Positions 8,651 through 18,479 of a DNA stretch of 64,000 nucleotides are shown here, piece after piece. The notes below the pieces were generated by a model. It was not told the origin of the DNA and did not search any database. It saw nothing but the letters and a program-made list of their open reading frames with translations. This stretch comes from Lacihabitans sp. CS3-21 (GTDB lineage Bacteria > Bacteroidota > Bacteroidia > Cytophagales > Spirosomataceae). The stretch is taken from positions 186,001 to 250,000 of the forward strand of contig NZ_RJUD01000097.1 in NCBI RefSeq assembly GCF_024343675.1. The letters are read 5' to 3'. A program made the translations under genes and the position numbers. How positions within the stretch are numbered: position 1 is the stretch's first letter; every line of letters begins with the position of its first letter.

Positions 8651-10003
8651 ATGAAAAAACTACTCTTATTTCTATTGTTTTCTGTTTCTGCCCTAGGTCA
8701 AAACCAAGATTCAATTTTTGTTAAAAAAATATATGATGAAACACTGTTGAACGGTGAGTCTTACCAAAACCTGAGGTATCTATGCAAAAACGTAGGGCCA
8801 AGACTAAGTGGTTCTTTGGGAGCACAAAAGGCTGTAAATTACACTAAAAAACTGATGGAATCTTACGGATTCGATAAGGTTTTTCTCCAAGATGTAATGG
8901 TTCCTCATTGGGAAAGAGGTGCAAAGGAAGAAGCATATTTTTTAGATAGTGGGAAAAAATATAAAGTTAATATCGCTGCTTTGGGTGGTTCGGTAGCAAC
9001 TTCTAAAGCTGGGTTAATGGCAGAGATAGTTGAATTTCAGAATTTTAAAGAACTGAAAGAAGCCGGAGTAGAGAAGGTAAAAGGGAAAATTGTGTTTTTT
9101 AATAGACCCATGGATCCCACCAAAATAAATACTTTTGAAGCTTATGGAGGTGCTGTGGATCAGAGGGGCGGCGGAGCTTCACAGGCAGCTCAGTATGGAG
9201 CCGTCGGCGTTATAGTTCGCTCAATGAATTTGAGAGAAGATGAATTTCCTCATACCGGTTCCATGCGTTACTCAGGTGGAGGGATGATTCCTGCAGCTGC
9301 TATTTCTACAAAATCAGCCAATGATTTAAGTAAATCATTAAAAAATAATCCCAAGCTTAAGTTTTACTTCAAACAAAATTGTGAAACCTTGGCAGATGCT
9401 CCATCTCATAATGTAATAGGAGAAATAGTGGGCTCAGAAAAGCCTGATGAAATAATTGTAGTCGGCGGTCATTTGGACTCATGGGATTTGGCAGAAGGTG
9501 CACATGACGATGGTACTGGATGTATGCAATCCATTGAAGTTTTGAGGATTTTGAAAGCATTGGGCTACAAACCTAAGAGGACAATCAGGGCTGTAATGTT
9601 TATGAACGAAGAAAATGGGCTTAAAGGTGGAACAACCTATGCGGATGTTGCTGTACAAAAAAAAGAGAAGCATGTTTATGCCATCGAGTCAGATTCGGGA
9701 GGATTTACGCCAAGAGGATTTGGGATTGTAGGAAATGATAGCCAAATAAGTAAACTTACAAGTTTTAAGTCCCTACTGTCTCCATATGGTTTGCATGAAA
9801 TAGGAAAAGGAAGTGGCGGTGCGGATATTGGACCATTGGCCAAAACTGGAACAGTCGTAATAGGATTCAAGCCAGATTCACAGCGATACTTTGATTACCA
9901 CCATGCCAACAATGACACGTTTGAGACAGTAAACAAACGTGAATTAGACCTCGGAGCTGGATCTATGGCATCGTTGGTATATTTACTTGATAATCTCAAT
10001 TAA
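8651..10003 (+). CDS. Secreted M28 family zinc aminopeptidase with PA domain
   Basis: A 450-residue exported peptidase. The start is the ATG giving the signal peptide MKKLLLFLLFSVSALGQ; a longer in-frame reading from 8603 adds residues before the signal peptide and is rejected. A PA-type insert covers about residues 120-235. The M28 catalytic domain follows with zinc ligands in GGHLDSWD, GAHDDGTG, the catalytic pair in NEENG, then ESDSGG and the final His in DYHHANND. All ligands are present, so it is probably active on peptides in the periplasm or outside. The bestrophin gene follows after 9 bases. Confidence 0.93.
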   Translation: MKKLLLFLLFSVSALGQNQDSIFVKKIYDETLLNGESYQNLRYLCKNVGPRLSGSLGAQKAVNYTKKLMESYGFDKVFLQDVMVPHWERGAKEEAYFLDSGKKYKVNIAALGGSVATSKAGLMAEIVEFQNFKELKEAGVEKVKGKIVFFNRPMDPTKINTFEAYGGAVDQRGGGASQAAQYGAVGVIVRSMNLREDEFPHTGSMRYSGGGMIPAAAISTKSANDLSKSLKNNPKLKFYFKQNCETLADAPSHNVIGEIVGSEKPDEIIVVGGHLDSWDLAEGAHDDGTGCMQSIEVLRILKALGYKPKRTIRAVMFMNEENGLKGGTTYADVAVQKKEKHVYAIESDSGGFTPRGFGIVGNDSQISKLTSFKSLLSPYGLHEIGKGSGGADIGPLAKTGTVVIGFKPDSQRYFDYHHANNDTFETVNKRELDLGAGSMASLVYLLDNLN

Positions 10004-10012
10004 TACTTAAGA

Positions 10013-10867
10013 ATGGTTACGTACAATCCAAAAGATTGGTGGAAATTAATATTTGCTTTTCATAAAAGTGACACTTTTAGACAGTTATTGCCTGGTATTT
10101 TAGGAGTTGCTGCTTTTACTGCTGTAATTGCATTTCTTGAGAATGATTACTTTCACGCAACCTTTAAAAACACCACGGTTATTCATTCATTGGTGGGTTT
10201 TGTACTTTCGATGTTGTTGGTTTTTAGGACAAACTCGGCCTATGACAGGTGGTGGGAAGGTAGAAAACTTTGGGGAGCCATGGTGAATAATTCCAGAAGT
10301 TTGATGATGAAAATTAATACTTTTGATGGGGAATCTTCCATAAAGGAAGAGATCAAACAGTTAATGATTGATTTTGTGTGGGCAACCAAAGAACATTTGC
10401 GACACGGCGTGAAGATGATGGATTTGAGTGATTTTACGAGAAAAGAATTAACGGGCAATCCTGACAATGTTCCCTTGGCTATTATGAATCTTGTACACAA
10501 GAAAACTTCACAACTACTTCAATACCATCCTGACAAAAGTATGAAAATGCTTTATCTCAATGAAGACTTGAAATCGTTTATGGACATTCTTGGTGGTTGC
10601 GAAAGGATTAAGAAAACACCCATTCCGTTTTCATACAGTTTATTTCTCAAAAAAGTAATTTTTGTATACATTTTCACCATGCCGATTGGTTTTGTGAGAG
10701 AGTTTGGATATTGGGCTAGTCCAATAGTAGCCCTTATTTTTTATGTCTTTGCAGGCATAGAATTGTTAGCCGAAGAAATAGAGGATCCTTTTGGAACAGA
10801 TGCCAATGATTTACCGACTGATAATATTTTCAAAACAATAAAACAGAATTTATCTCAAATATTTTGA
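10013..10867 (+). CDS. Bestrophin-family anion channel
   Basis: A 284-residue membrane protein of the bacterial bestrophin (RFP-TM) family, pentameric channels. The family signature is in RTNSAYDRWWEG (about residues 73-84). Hydrophobic segments occur at about 23-42, 58-73, 208-225 and 232-250. The C-terminal EEIEDPFGTDANDLP also matches the family. The selectivity cannot be read from the sequence; bacterial members can conduct cations. It lies 9 bases after the M28 peptidase gene and is probably in the same transcript. Confidence 0.93.
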   Translation: MVTYNPKDWWKLIFAFHKSDTFRQLLPGILGVAAFTAVIAFLENDYFHATFKNTTVIHSLVGFVLSMLLVFRTNSAYDRWWEGRKLWGAMVNNSRSLMMKINTFDGESSIKEEIKQLMIDFVWATKEHLRHGVKMMDLSDFTRKELTGNPDNVPLAIMNLVHKKTSQLLQYHPDKSMKMLYLNEDLKSFMDILGGCERIKKTPIPFSYSLFLKKVIFVYIFTMPIGFVREFGYWASPIVALIFYVFAGIELLAEEIEDPFGTDANDLPTDNIFKTIKQNLSQIF

Positions 10868-10916
10868 TTAGTTTCTTAATATTTATTTATTTGTCTATTC
10901 CTTAAAATAATATAAC

Positions 10917-12680
10917 ATGTTGAATAAACTGAAATTAGACTCTACCGCTGAAAAAAATATTAAAACTTGGTTGAAAGGACGCTACGACCAAACTGTAAAA
11001 GACGAAATACAACAATTGATTGATGCTGGAAATACCAATCAACTCACAGATTCTTTTTATAAAAATTTAGAATTCGGCACCGGAGGACTGAGAGGTGAGC
11101 TTGGTGTAGGATCTAACAGAATGAATAAATACACGGTAGGTGCGGCTACTCAAGGTTTAGCTAACTATCTAAATAAGTGTTTTGCAGGAGAAGAAATCAA
11201 GGTAGCCATTGCCTACGACAGTAGAAATTTTTCGCCTGAATTTGGTCAGATTGCTGCTGATATACTTTCAGCAAACGGAATTACGGTGTATTTGTACAAA
11301 GCTTTAAGACCAACGCCTCAGTTATCTTTTACAGTTAGAGAGCTGGGTTGCCAATCAGGAATCGTTATAACTGCCTCTCACAATCCTAGAGAGTATAACG
11401 GCTACAAAGTTTATTGGGTAGATGGCTCTCAAGTAGTAGCTCCTCACGATAAAAATATCGTTAGTGAAGTAAATGCCATAACCAATGTAAAAGACATAAA
11501 ATTTAAGGGTGTAAAAAAACGAATAAAAATGATAGGAGAGGTATTGGATAAAAAATACCTCAAAGCAGTGAAAAGTATTGCTGTTTCTCCTAGAATTATC
11601 AAAAAACAAAAAGACCTCAAGATAGTTTACAGCTCAATTCATGGCACTGGAATAACCATGGTTCCGCCAGCTTTGGCTCAACTTGGATTCGAGAATGTGA
11701 CCATCGTTCAGGAGCAAGCTACACCAGATGGTAATTTTCCAACTGTTATCTATCCCAACCCAGAAGAGAAAGAGGCCATGAGCTTGGCTCTCAAAAAGGC
11801 TCAAGAAATAGATGCTGATTTGGTAATAGCAACTGACCCCGATGCCGATAGAGTGGGTATGGGCGTCAAAAATCCTGAAGGAGAATGGCAACTTTTAAAC
11901 GGGAATCAAGCTGCAAGTTTGATTATTTTCTATCTATTGAAAGCTTGGAAATCTGCAGGAAAACTCACTGGCAATGAGTTTGTTTGTAAAACAATTGTAA
12001 CGACAGACTTAATAGATGCTATGGCCGAAAAAGCTGGTGTAAAATGTTACAATACCTTAACTGGATTTAAGTATATTGCACAGGTTATCAGAGAATTAGA
12101 GGGTAAGCAGACTTTTATTGGCGGAGGAGAGGAAAGTTATGGCTATTTGATTGGTGATAAAGTACGTGACAAGGATGCAATTGCCAGTTGTGCTATGATT
12201 GCAGAGTTAACAGCTTACGCTAAGCACAAAGGAATTAGTTTGTTTGATTTCTTGGCTGACATGTATAAAACTTTCGGGTTTTATTATGAAGGACTTATTT
12301 CTGTCACGAAAAAAGGAAAAACAGGAGCTGAAGAAATTCAGCAAATGATGACTGATTTTAGAAATAATCCTCCAAAAACATTGGCAGGTTCTAAAGTTAT
12401 CAAAATGGATGATTTAGGTTTGTTAAAACGTACAAACCTTAAAACTGGTGAGGTGACTGAAATAGAATCAGGTAAAATGGGCATGGAGGCATCAAATGTA
12501 TTGCAGTTTTTTACGGAAGATGGCACGAAATTTACTTGTAGACCATCAGGAACTGAGCCTAAAATAAAATTTTATATAGGTGTAAAAGATAAACTGAAGA
12601 ATAAAAACGAGTTTGAAGCAACATTAGAAAAGCTGAAACTCAAAGTTGCTAAAATTGGACAAGAACTAAACTTAAATTGA
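10917..12680 (+). CDS. Phospho-sugar mutase (phosphoglucomutase/phosphomannomutase family)
   Basis: A 587-residue alpha-D-phosphohexomutase with all four domains. It carries the phosphoserine loop TASHNPREYNGYK (about 155-167), the metal loop DPDADRVG (about 305-312), the sugar-binding GGGEESYG (about 402-409) and the phosphate-binding RPSGTEPK near 541. Length and motif style fit the ManB/PGM subfamily that handles hexose or pentose 1-/6-phosphates. The precise sugar is not decidable by eye. Its last codon overlaps the TTG start of the following kinase (ATTGA), which may couple translation, though a functional link is not obvious. Confidence 0.93.
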   Translation: MLNKLKLDSTAEKNIKTWLKGRYDQTVKDEIQQLIDAGNTNQLTDSFYKNLEFGTGGLRGELGVGSNRMNKYTVGAATQGLANYLNKCFAGEEIKVAIAYDSRNFSPEFGQIAADILSANGITVYLYKALRPTPQLSFTVRELGCQSGIVITASHNPREYNGYKVYWVDGSQVVAPHDKNIVSEVNAITNVKDIKFKGVKKRIKMIGEVLDKKYLKAVKSIAVSPRIIKKQKDLKIVYSSIHGTGITMVPPALAQLGFENVTIVQEQATPDGNFPTVIYPNPEEKEAMSLALKKAQEIDADLVIATDPDADRVGMGVKNPEGEWQLLNGNQAASLIIFYLLKAWKSAGKLTGNEFVCKTIVTTDLIDAMAEKAGVKCYNTLTGFKYIAQVIRELEGKQTFIGGGEESYGYLIGDKVRDKDAIASCAMIAELTAYAKHKGISLFDFLADMYKTFGFYYEGLISVTKKGKTGAEEIQQMMTDFRNNPPKTLAGSKVIKMDDLGLLKRTNLKTGEVTEIESGKMGMEASNVLQFFTEDGTKFTCRPSGTEPKIKFYIGVKDKLKNKNEFEATLEKLKLKVAKIGQELNLN

Positions 12681-13861
12681 AAAAAAACAAGCTGTCTATT
12701 GGTTTAAAACTGTTGTTATTTCTTTTCTTTCAGGTATTTGTCTCACTTTTCTCTGTAAGGGTGTATGCTGCTTCTTTGCCCAAGTTTAAAGTTAGTAACA
12801 TAGAGATAGCTGGAAAAGATAATGTTTTCAAGGCAAAATATTTGATGAATTACTATGAGAATATCATGGAGGTTCATTTGAAAACGCCTGAAAACATTCA
12901 AGACATTCAAAGTTTTGTATATAAAATTGAGAAGAAAAACCTTTTTCATGACTCAACTGTTAGTTGGGTGAATTTTAAAGGGAATAGCTTCAAAGTATCT
13001 AATCTAACCTCTGGAGAATATGATGTTTTTATAAAATACATAACCAAAAGTGGTCAAAGCTCGCCTGAAGTTGTTTTTCACTTGAAAGTTGAACGACCTT
13101 GGTGGCGGACTTGGTGGTTTTGGGGAGCGAGTTTTATTTCTTTATTCGGACTTTTTTATGGTCGTGAAAGGTTTTTGAAGTTTTGGGCTGATGAAGAGCA
13201 AAGGCATACAAAGAAAATTGTTGAACTTGAGCTTAGGACCTTGCAGTTGCAGATGAATCCTCACTTTATTTTCAATGCCTTAAATTCAATTCAATCCTAT
13301 GTGATGACGCACGATGCCATTACTGCCAATAGTTATTTGTCAAAATTTGCCAATCTGATAAGGATGTTTTTGGATTCTTCAAGGAGCAAGTATATATCAC
13401 TTCAAGAAGAAATAAAGATGCTAAATCTATATATCGAGATGGAAAGTTTGAGGTTTGAAGATAAGTTCGATTATGTGTTTCATGTGGACCCAGAGGTAAA
13501 TAAATACATTGAGATTCCAACGATGATTTTGCAGCCTTTTGTCGAGAATGCAATAAATCATGGGCTGAGATATAAAAGAGTAAAGGGCCTTCTTAAGATA
13601 TTTTTTTATTATTCTAATGAGTACCTTATCTGTAGAATGGAAGACAATGGAGTAGGAAGAAAGGTGGCAAAGGAAATTCAATCAAAAACAAGAAAGGGTT
13701 ACAAATCTCAAGGTTTAAAGATTACAGCCGAGCGGTTAGTTACTTACAATAAGATAAATGAATCCAATATTGGATTCTCAATAAATGATTTACATACCAA
13801 CTTAGGTGAGACGGAGGATGATATCGGAACTGTTGTAGAAGTAAGATTTCCACTTAATTGA
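12677..13861 (+). CDS. LytS/YehU-type sensor histidine kinase with Y_Y_Y-like sensor
   Basis: A 394-residue kinase from a TTG start overlapping the previous stop. A signal peptide (about 10-31) is followed by one extracytoplasmic beta domain (about 35-145) resembling the Y_Y_Y domain of two-component propeller kinases. After PWWRTWWFWG there is a membrane span (about 146-165). The cytoplasmic His_kinase domain has the acceptor His196 in MNPHFIFNALNSIQSY, the N box QPFVENAINHG and the G box MEDNGVGRKVA. The beta propeller that usually precedes Y_Y_Y is absent. The kinase domain is very similar to that of the next gene, and a LytTR regulator follows. Confidence 0.92.
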   Translation: MKKNKLSIGLKLLLFLFFQVFVSLFSVRVYAASLPKFKVSNIEIAGKDNVFKAKYLMNYYENIMEVHLKTPENIQDIQSFVYKIEKKNLFHDSTVSWVNFKGNSFKVSNLTSGEYDVFIKYITKSGQSSPEVVFHLKVERPWWRTWWFWGASFISLFGLFYGRERFLKFWADEEQRHTKKIVELELRTLQLQMNPHFIFNALNSIQSYVMTHDAITANSYLSKFANLIRMFLDSSRSKYISLQEEIKMLNLYIEMESLRFEDKFDYVFHVDPEVNKYIEIPTMILQPFVENAINHGLRYKRVKGLLKIFFYYSNEYLICRMEDNGVGRKVAKEIQSKTRKGYKSQGLKITAERLVTYNKINESNIGFSINDLHTNLGETEDDIGTVVEVRFPLN

Positions 13862-13908
13862 TAAGTCTTTTTTAAAGCCAATGTTTTCTAATACCTGATG
13901 GTTTTTAT

Positions 13909-16900
13909 ATGGATAACATGCATGTAGCTTTAGTGCTTTTAGTTATTAGTTCATTTGTTTCCTTTATATTAGGGAAATATGCTGATAAAATTGTCCTTTA
14001 TTTTAAGCTAAAGGTTGCTTCCAAGGCATCAGTCGATTTAAGAAAGTTGAGTTTAGACAGGCTCGTTGGGCAAATTGAAGAAGAAATTATCTTAGATCCC
14101 ACACATTTTAATCAGTTTTTAGAACTGTCAAATTTTGGTATTTGGCAATATCAAATCAATACTGGGCTTTTAAAAATAAATGCTTCAACAGCTTCGCTTT
14201 TTGGTTTTCTACCTTCTGAACCTGTCAATCTTGAAAAGGTAATCAACCAACTGATTGGAACCTTTGATATTCTTGGCCTCGTTGCTGCTTTTGAAAACGC
14301 ACTTCTAACGCAAACCGTTCAATCAACCATAGTTAGAATAATGCGAGTTGATGGTGAAAAGCTATATCTAAATGTCAAAATGATGAAGGCCAATCATTAT
14401 AGCAATCAGCCTGTGATTATTGGTAACATTCAGCAGATTGACCAAAGGCCACCCGATGATTATTTCCAAAAACAATTCTATTTATTAGCAGAAAATACCT
14501 CTGACGGCATTTATATTTTTGAGAAAGGCGTACTAACTTATGCTAGTGAAAAATTAAAGAAGGATTTTAAGGATAGTTTTTTTGAGAATAGAAAAGTATC
14601 GGTAGAAGATTTGTTTCAATATATTCATCCTGAAGATATTGAAAATGTAAGATATAATTTGGAAATGGCCTCACAAAAGAAGCTTCCAAAGTTTCGATTG
14701 AAGTTTAGATTTGTGCCTAATAATGAGTCAGTTATATATAGAGAAGATATACTGCACAATTTTTATGATGAATCTGGAGAACTTCAAAGGACATTGATTG
14801 TGGCCAAAGACCACACTGATTTAAAAAAGGCAAAGCAAAGTATAAACTTTGAGGCTATTCTTAGTATTGGACTGGTTGACAACTTCCCAGGTTTTATTGC
14901 AGTGAAAAATTATGATGGTGAATTTATATTTGCGAATAAGAATGCTGCCACTATGTTTGGTATAAACCCAGAGGATATTGTGGGTCTGAGCGATAAAGAT
15001 TACAATTCTGACTCTGAACTTATTCAAAAATATTTGGAAGATGATAGAAAAGTTATAGATGAGCAAAAATCAATAATTATCCCTAAAGAAAAAGGGATTC
15101 GTATTGGAGGTGGATTTGGATATTTTCAAACGATCAAAATTCCAATTGACATTCCAGGTCAACGAAAAAAATGTGTACTCATTTTCTCGATAGATATTAC
15201 AGATAGAATCATCCAAGAAAATCTTGAAATTGAAAGGAAGAATAGTTTGGCACTCCAAAACGAGATTTTGTATGATTTGGCCAATAATTCTATTTCATTT
15301 GAAAATGATTTTTTAAACAACTGTAAAAAGCTTACCGAAGCCTTAACCAAAGGATTGAATATCGAATATGCTAGTATTTGGGACGTTAAAGATGATCAAA
15401 TAGACTGTCTTGATTGTTTTTCAAGTTCTACGAGATTACACCAAAATGAAAGCCCACTATTGAAAAAGCATTGGCAGCCATATTTAGATGCCTTAAAAAG
15501 CAATCTTGAATTAGTTTGCTCAAATGTATTAATAGGGCCATTTAAAAATGAGGAAGAGATTGTAAATGGTTATTATTTAAAGAATAACATTAAGTCTGCG
15601 GTTGATATTCCCTTAAAATTGGGCGAGCAATTCAAAGGAATAATTTGCTGTGAACATACGGACACTAAAGAATGGAATGCACAAGAATTGGCATTTATTA
15701 GACATATTGGAAACATAAGTTTGACACTTTGGGAACAAGAACTTAGAAAAGATGCAGAGAGAAGACTATATGAACGTAATGAAATATTGAAAGTAACTGC
15801 TGAAGTAAGTCAAATTCTTCAAAAAACCACTAATCTTGAAAATTCCCTAAAGTTAATTTTGCAAAAAATAGGTGATGCCTGTAAATCTAGTAGGGTTTAT
15901 TATTTCACCAATGAAATCGATAAGGGTTATTTTAGACAAATTCAAGAATGGGTTCAAGATGGTGTGAAACCTGAAATGGACAATCCGCTTTTACAATCGT
16001 TAGAATACGCTAAAATTGGCAAATATTATCATGAATTGGTTGAAGGGCGGCCATTTCAATTTGTGATTTCAGATATTAAAGATCCAGAGCATTATCAAAG
16101 GTTGTTTTCGCAAAATATTAAAAGTCAATTGGTTATTCCTGTTAAGTCCAAAGAGAATCTTTTGGGATATATAGGGTTTGACGACTGCAACTCTGAAAGA
16201 ATTTGGAGCGAAAACTATTCTAATCTGCTACTGTCCATAGGAGCCAGTATAGGTTCAGCAATAGAAAAGCTTGAAAATGAAAAGCTTAAGGAGGAAAGTC
16301 AAGAAAATTTCAAACAAATTAGTGAAACATTAGAAGAGGTTTTTTGGCTCTTTGATTTAGTTAATACGAAGTTTTTATTAATTAGTAAAGCTTGTTTTGA
16401 TGTATTTGGCATCTCAGCTGAAGAAGGCTACAATGACTTTCAATTTATAGAGAAACTTATTTTAGAAGACGATTTTGATTCCATAGAAGAACGGAAGAAA
16501 GTAATTAGTGAAGGTATTTATAACGAAATAAACTACAAAATAAAAACTCCCAAAGGAGAAATAAGGGTTATTAATGAAAAAACATCCCCAATATTTAATG
16601 AAAGCGGAGAGTTAATCAAAATCAGTGGCATAGCTAGAAATGTAACGCAAAAAGTGGCAGTAGCCAATGAGGTCAAGCGTTTATCTATTGTAGCTCAAAA
16701 GATAAATAATGGTGTTTTGATTTCAGACATTGAATGTAATGCAATCTGGGCTAATAATGCCTATTTGAAATTGTTTGAGATTGACCTGAATGATCTTTTA
16801 GGAAATAGACCTTCAAACTTGTTTAAGACTGATTCAACGGATTTTGTACTAGAAAACGCAAATTTAAATTCCAAAAATAGTCCCATTGAATTTAAAGTTC

Positions 16901-18474
16901 AAACCTTTAAGGGAAACTGGATTTGGGTGGAGATGACTTCTACCATCTTGTATGACAGTATGGGAAGTGCTAGCCAAATCGTAGAAATAATAAGTGATAT
17001 TACGGAAAGAAAACGAAGTGAACTTGCTTTAATTGAAAACGAAAGGCGGCTTAGATTCATAACCGATAATACCTCTGATGGTTTTATGATATTCAAAGAC
17101 AATGAGATAATCTACTATTCTTCGCAATGTGAAAAACTATTTGGCTACTCTTGGGAGCAAGTACAATCATTAAATATAGTTGAGATATTTGAATTTGTTC
17201 ATATAGACGATATAGATGTATTAAACAATGTTATTGGCGATATACCTCAACTTTTAGGTAAAAACATTTTCTTCGAATTGAGAGTCAAACATAAAAATGG
17301 CTATTATTTTTGGATTGAGGTAGTAGTAAATGTGGTTCTTGGTGATGACAGCTATCCAATTTCGTCGGTTGTGGTAATCAGAAATATTGAGAACCGCAAA
17401 AACATGGAAATTGCCCTAAAAGATAGCAAACAGAAATTGAATATTATCTTGAATTCCTTAGATGAAGTAGTTTGGGCCAGAGAATATCCTTCCTTAAAAC
17501 CCCTTTTTATCAGCGAGTCGATCATGAATATCTATGGAATATCTAGTGATGATTGGAAAAATGACAAATTTCGATTAAATGATTTTGCTGTTCAGGAGGA
17601 TCAGCCCATTCTGGAAGATTTGATCATTTCATTAAAAGAAAATGGATACTCAAGCGGCACTTTTAGAATCAAAGATAAAAGTGGGAATCTAAAATGGATT
17701 TATACTTCAAATAAAAAAGTGAAGGACGACACGATGGATTTGAGCCTTATTTCAGGTATATTTAAAGATGTAACTAAGATAAAGGAAGCTGAAAACGAAA
17801 CTCAAATTGCAAAACAGGAAACCGAAATGGCTCAAAATGCATACTCCGAGCTCGAACTTAGGGCTTTGCAAATGCAAATGAATCCCCACTTTATTTTCAA
17901 TGCCTTAAACTCCATACAGAGCTATATCATCCATAAAGATGAGCAAATGGCCAATTTTTATTTGACCAAGTTTGCAGCCCTAATTCGCCAGTTTTTGGAT
18001 TCGTCAAGAAGTAAATATATTTCTATAAATGAAGAAATTGCCAATCTTAAATTGTATGTAGAATTAGAGAAACTTAGGTTCGATAATAAATTTGAGTATG
18101 TTTTTGAAGTTGACCCGAAGGTTAACAAGTACAATGAAATTCCGACGATGTTGCTACAGCCATTTATTGAAAATGCCATTAATCATGGACTCCGATATAA
18201 ATCCACAAAAGGATTTTTGAGAATTTCTTTCAAGGATATTGATAATCGTATAGTAGTCAGAATAGAAGATAATGGTGTCGGAAGAAAGGCTGCAGAGAAA
18301 ATCAAATCCCTTTCAAGTCAAGGATATAAGTCTCAAGGGCTTAAAATCACAACGCATAGAATTGAGAATTATAACAAGCTTAATTTGGAAAATATTGAAT
18401 ATAAAATTTCTGATTTGTTAGAAAACTCTGAAAATATAGGTACATTAGTAGAAATTTATTTCCCTAAAATATAA
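13909..18474 (+). CDS. Giant multi-PAS/GAF LytS-type sensor histidine kinase
   Basis: A 1521-residue sensor kinase. It has one N-terminal membrane span (about 4-22) and then a long cytoplasmic sensory array. By eye this holds PAS-like domains starting near 65, 190, 315, 800, 921, 1045 and 1174, and two GAF-like domains at about 446-600 and 623-785. A coiled coil (1290-1310) leads to the His_kinase/HATPase unit, with acceptor His1327 in MNPHFIFNALNSIQSY, N box QPFIENAINHG and G box EDNGVGRKAA. The response regulator starts 5 bases after its stop. The kinase unit closely resembles that of the preceding gene, suggesting duplication and sensor replacement. Ligands are unknown. Confidence 0.92.
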   Translation: MDNMHVALVLLVISSFVSFILGKYADKIVLYFKLKVASKASVDLRKLSLDRLVGQIEEEIILDPTHFNQFLELSNFGIWQYQINTGLLKINASTASLFGFLPSEPVNLEKVINQLIGTFDILGLVAAFENALLTQTVQSTIVRIMRVDGEKLYLNVKMMKANHYSNQPVIIGNIQQIDQRPPDDYFQKQFYLLAENTSDGIYIFEKGVLTYASEKLKKDFKDSFFENRKVSVEDLFQYIHPEDIENVRYNLEMASQKKLPKFRLKFRFVPNNESVIYREDILHNFYDESGELQRTLIVAKDHTDLKKAKQSINFEAILSIGLVDNFPGFIAVKNYDGEFIFANKNAATMFGINPEDIVGLSDKDYNSDSELIQKYLEDDRKVIDEQKSIIIPKEKGIRIGGGFGYFQTIKIPIDIPGQRKKCVLIFSIDITDRIIQENLEIERKNSLALQNEILYDLANNSISFENDFLNNCKKLTEALTKGLNIEYASIWDVKDDQIDCLDCFSSSTRLHQNESPLLKKHWQPYLDALKSNLELVCSNVLIGPFKNEEEIVNGYYLKNNIKSAVDIPLKLGEQFKGIICCEHTDTKEWNAQELAFIRHIGNISLTLWEQELRKDAERRLYERNEILKVTAEVSQILQKTTNLENSLKLILQKIGDACKSSRVYYFTNEIDKGYFRQIQEWVQDGVKPEMDNPLLQSLEYAKIGKYYHELVEGRPFQFVISDIKDPEHYQRLFSQNIKSQLVIPVKSKENLLGYIGFDDCNSERIWSENYSNLLLSIGASIGSAIEKLENEKLKEESQENFKQISETLEEVFWLFDLVNTKFLLISKACFDVFGISAEEGYNDFQFIEKLILEDDFDSIEERKKVISEGIYNEINYKIKTPKGEIRVINEKTSPIFNESGELIKISGIARNVTQKVAVANEVKRLSIVAQKINNGVLISDIECNAIWANNAYLKLFEIDLNDLLGNRPSNLFKTDSTDFVLENANLNSKNSPIEFKVQTFKGNWIWVEMTSTILYDSMGSASQIVEIISDITERKRSELALIENERRLRFITDNTSDGFMIFKDNEIIYYSSQCEKLFGYSWEQVQSLNIVEIFEFVHIDDIDVLNNVIGDIPQLLGKNIFFELRVKHKNGYYFWIEVVVNVVLGDDSYPISSVVVIRNIENRKNMEIALKDSKQKLNIILNSLDEVVWAREYPSLKPLFISESIMNIYGISSDDWKNDKFRLNDFAVQEDQPILEDLIISLKENGYSSGTFRIKDKSGNLKWIYTSNKKVKDDTMDLSLISGIFKDVTKIKEAENETQIAKQETEMAQNAYSELELRALQMQMNPHFIFNALNSIQSYIIHKDEQMANFYLTKFAALIRQFLDSSRSKYISINEEIANLKLYVELEKLRFDNKFEYVFEVDPKVNKYNEIPTMLLQPFIENAINHGLRYKSTKGFLRISFKDIDNRIVVRIEDNGVGRKAAEKIKSLSSQGYKSQGLKITTHRIENYNKLNLENIEYKISDLLENSENIGTLVEIYFPKI

Positions 18475-18479
18475 ATAGA

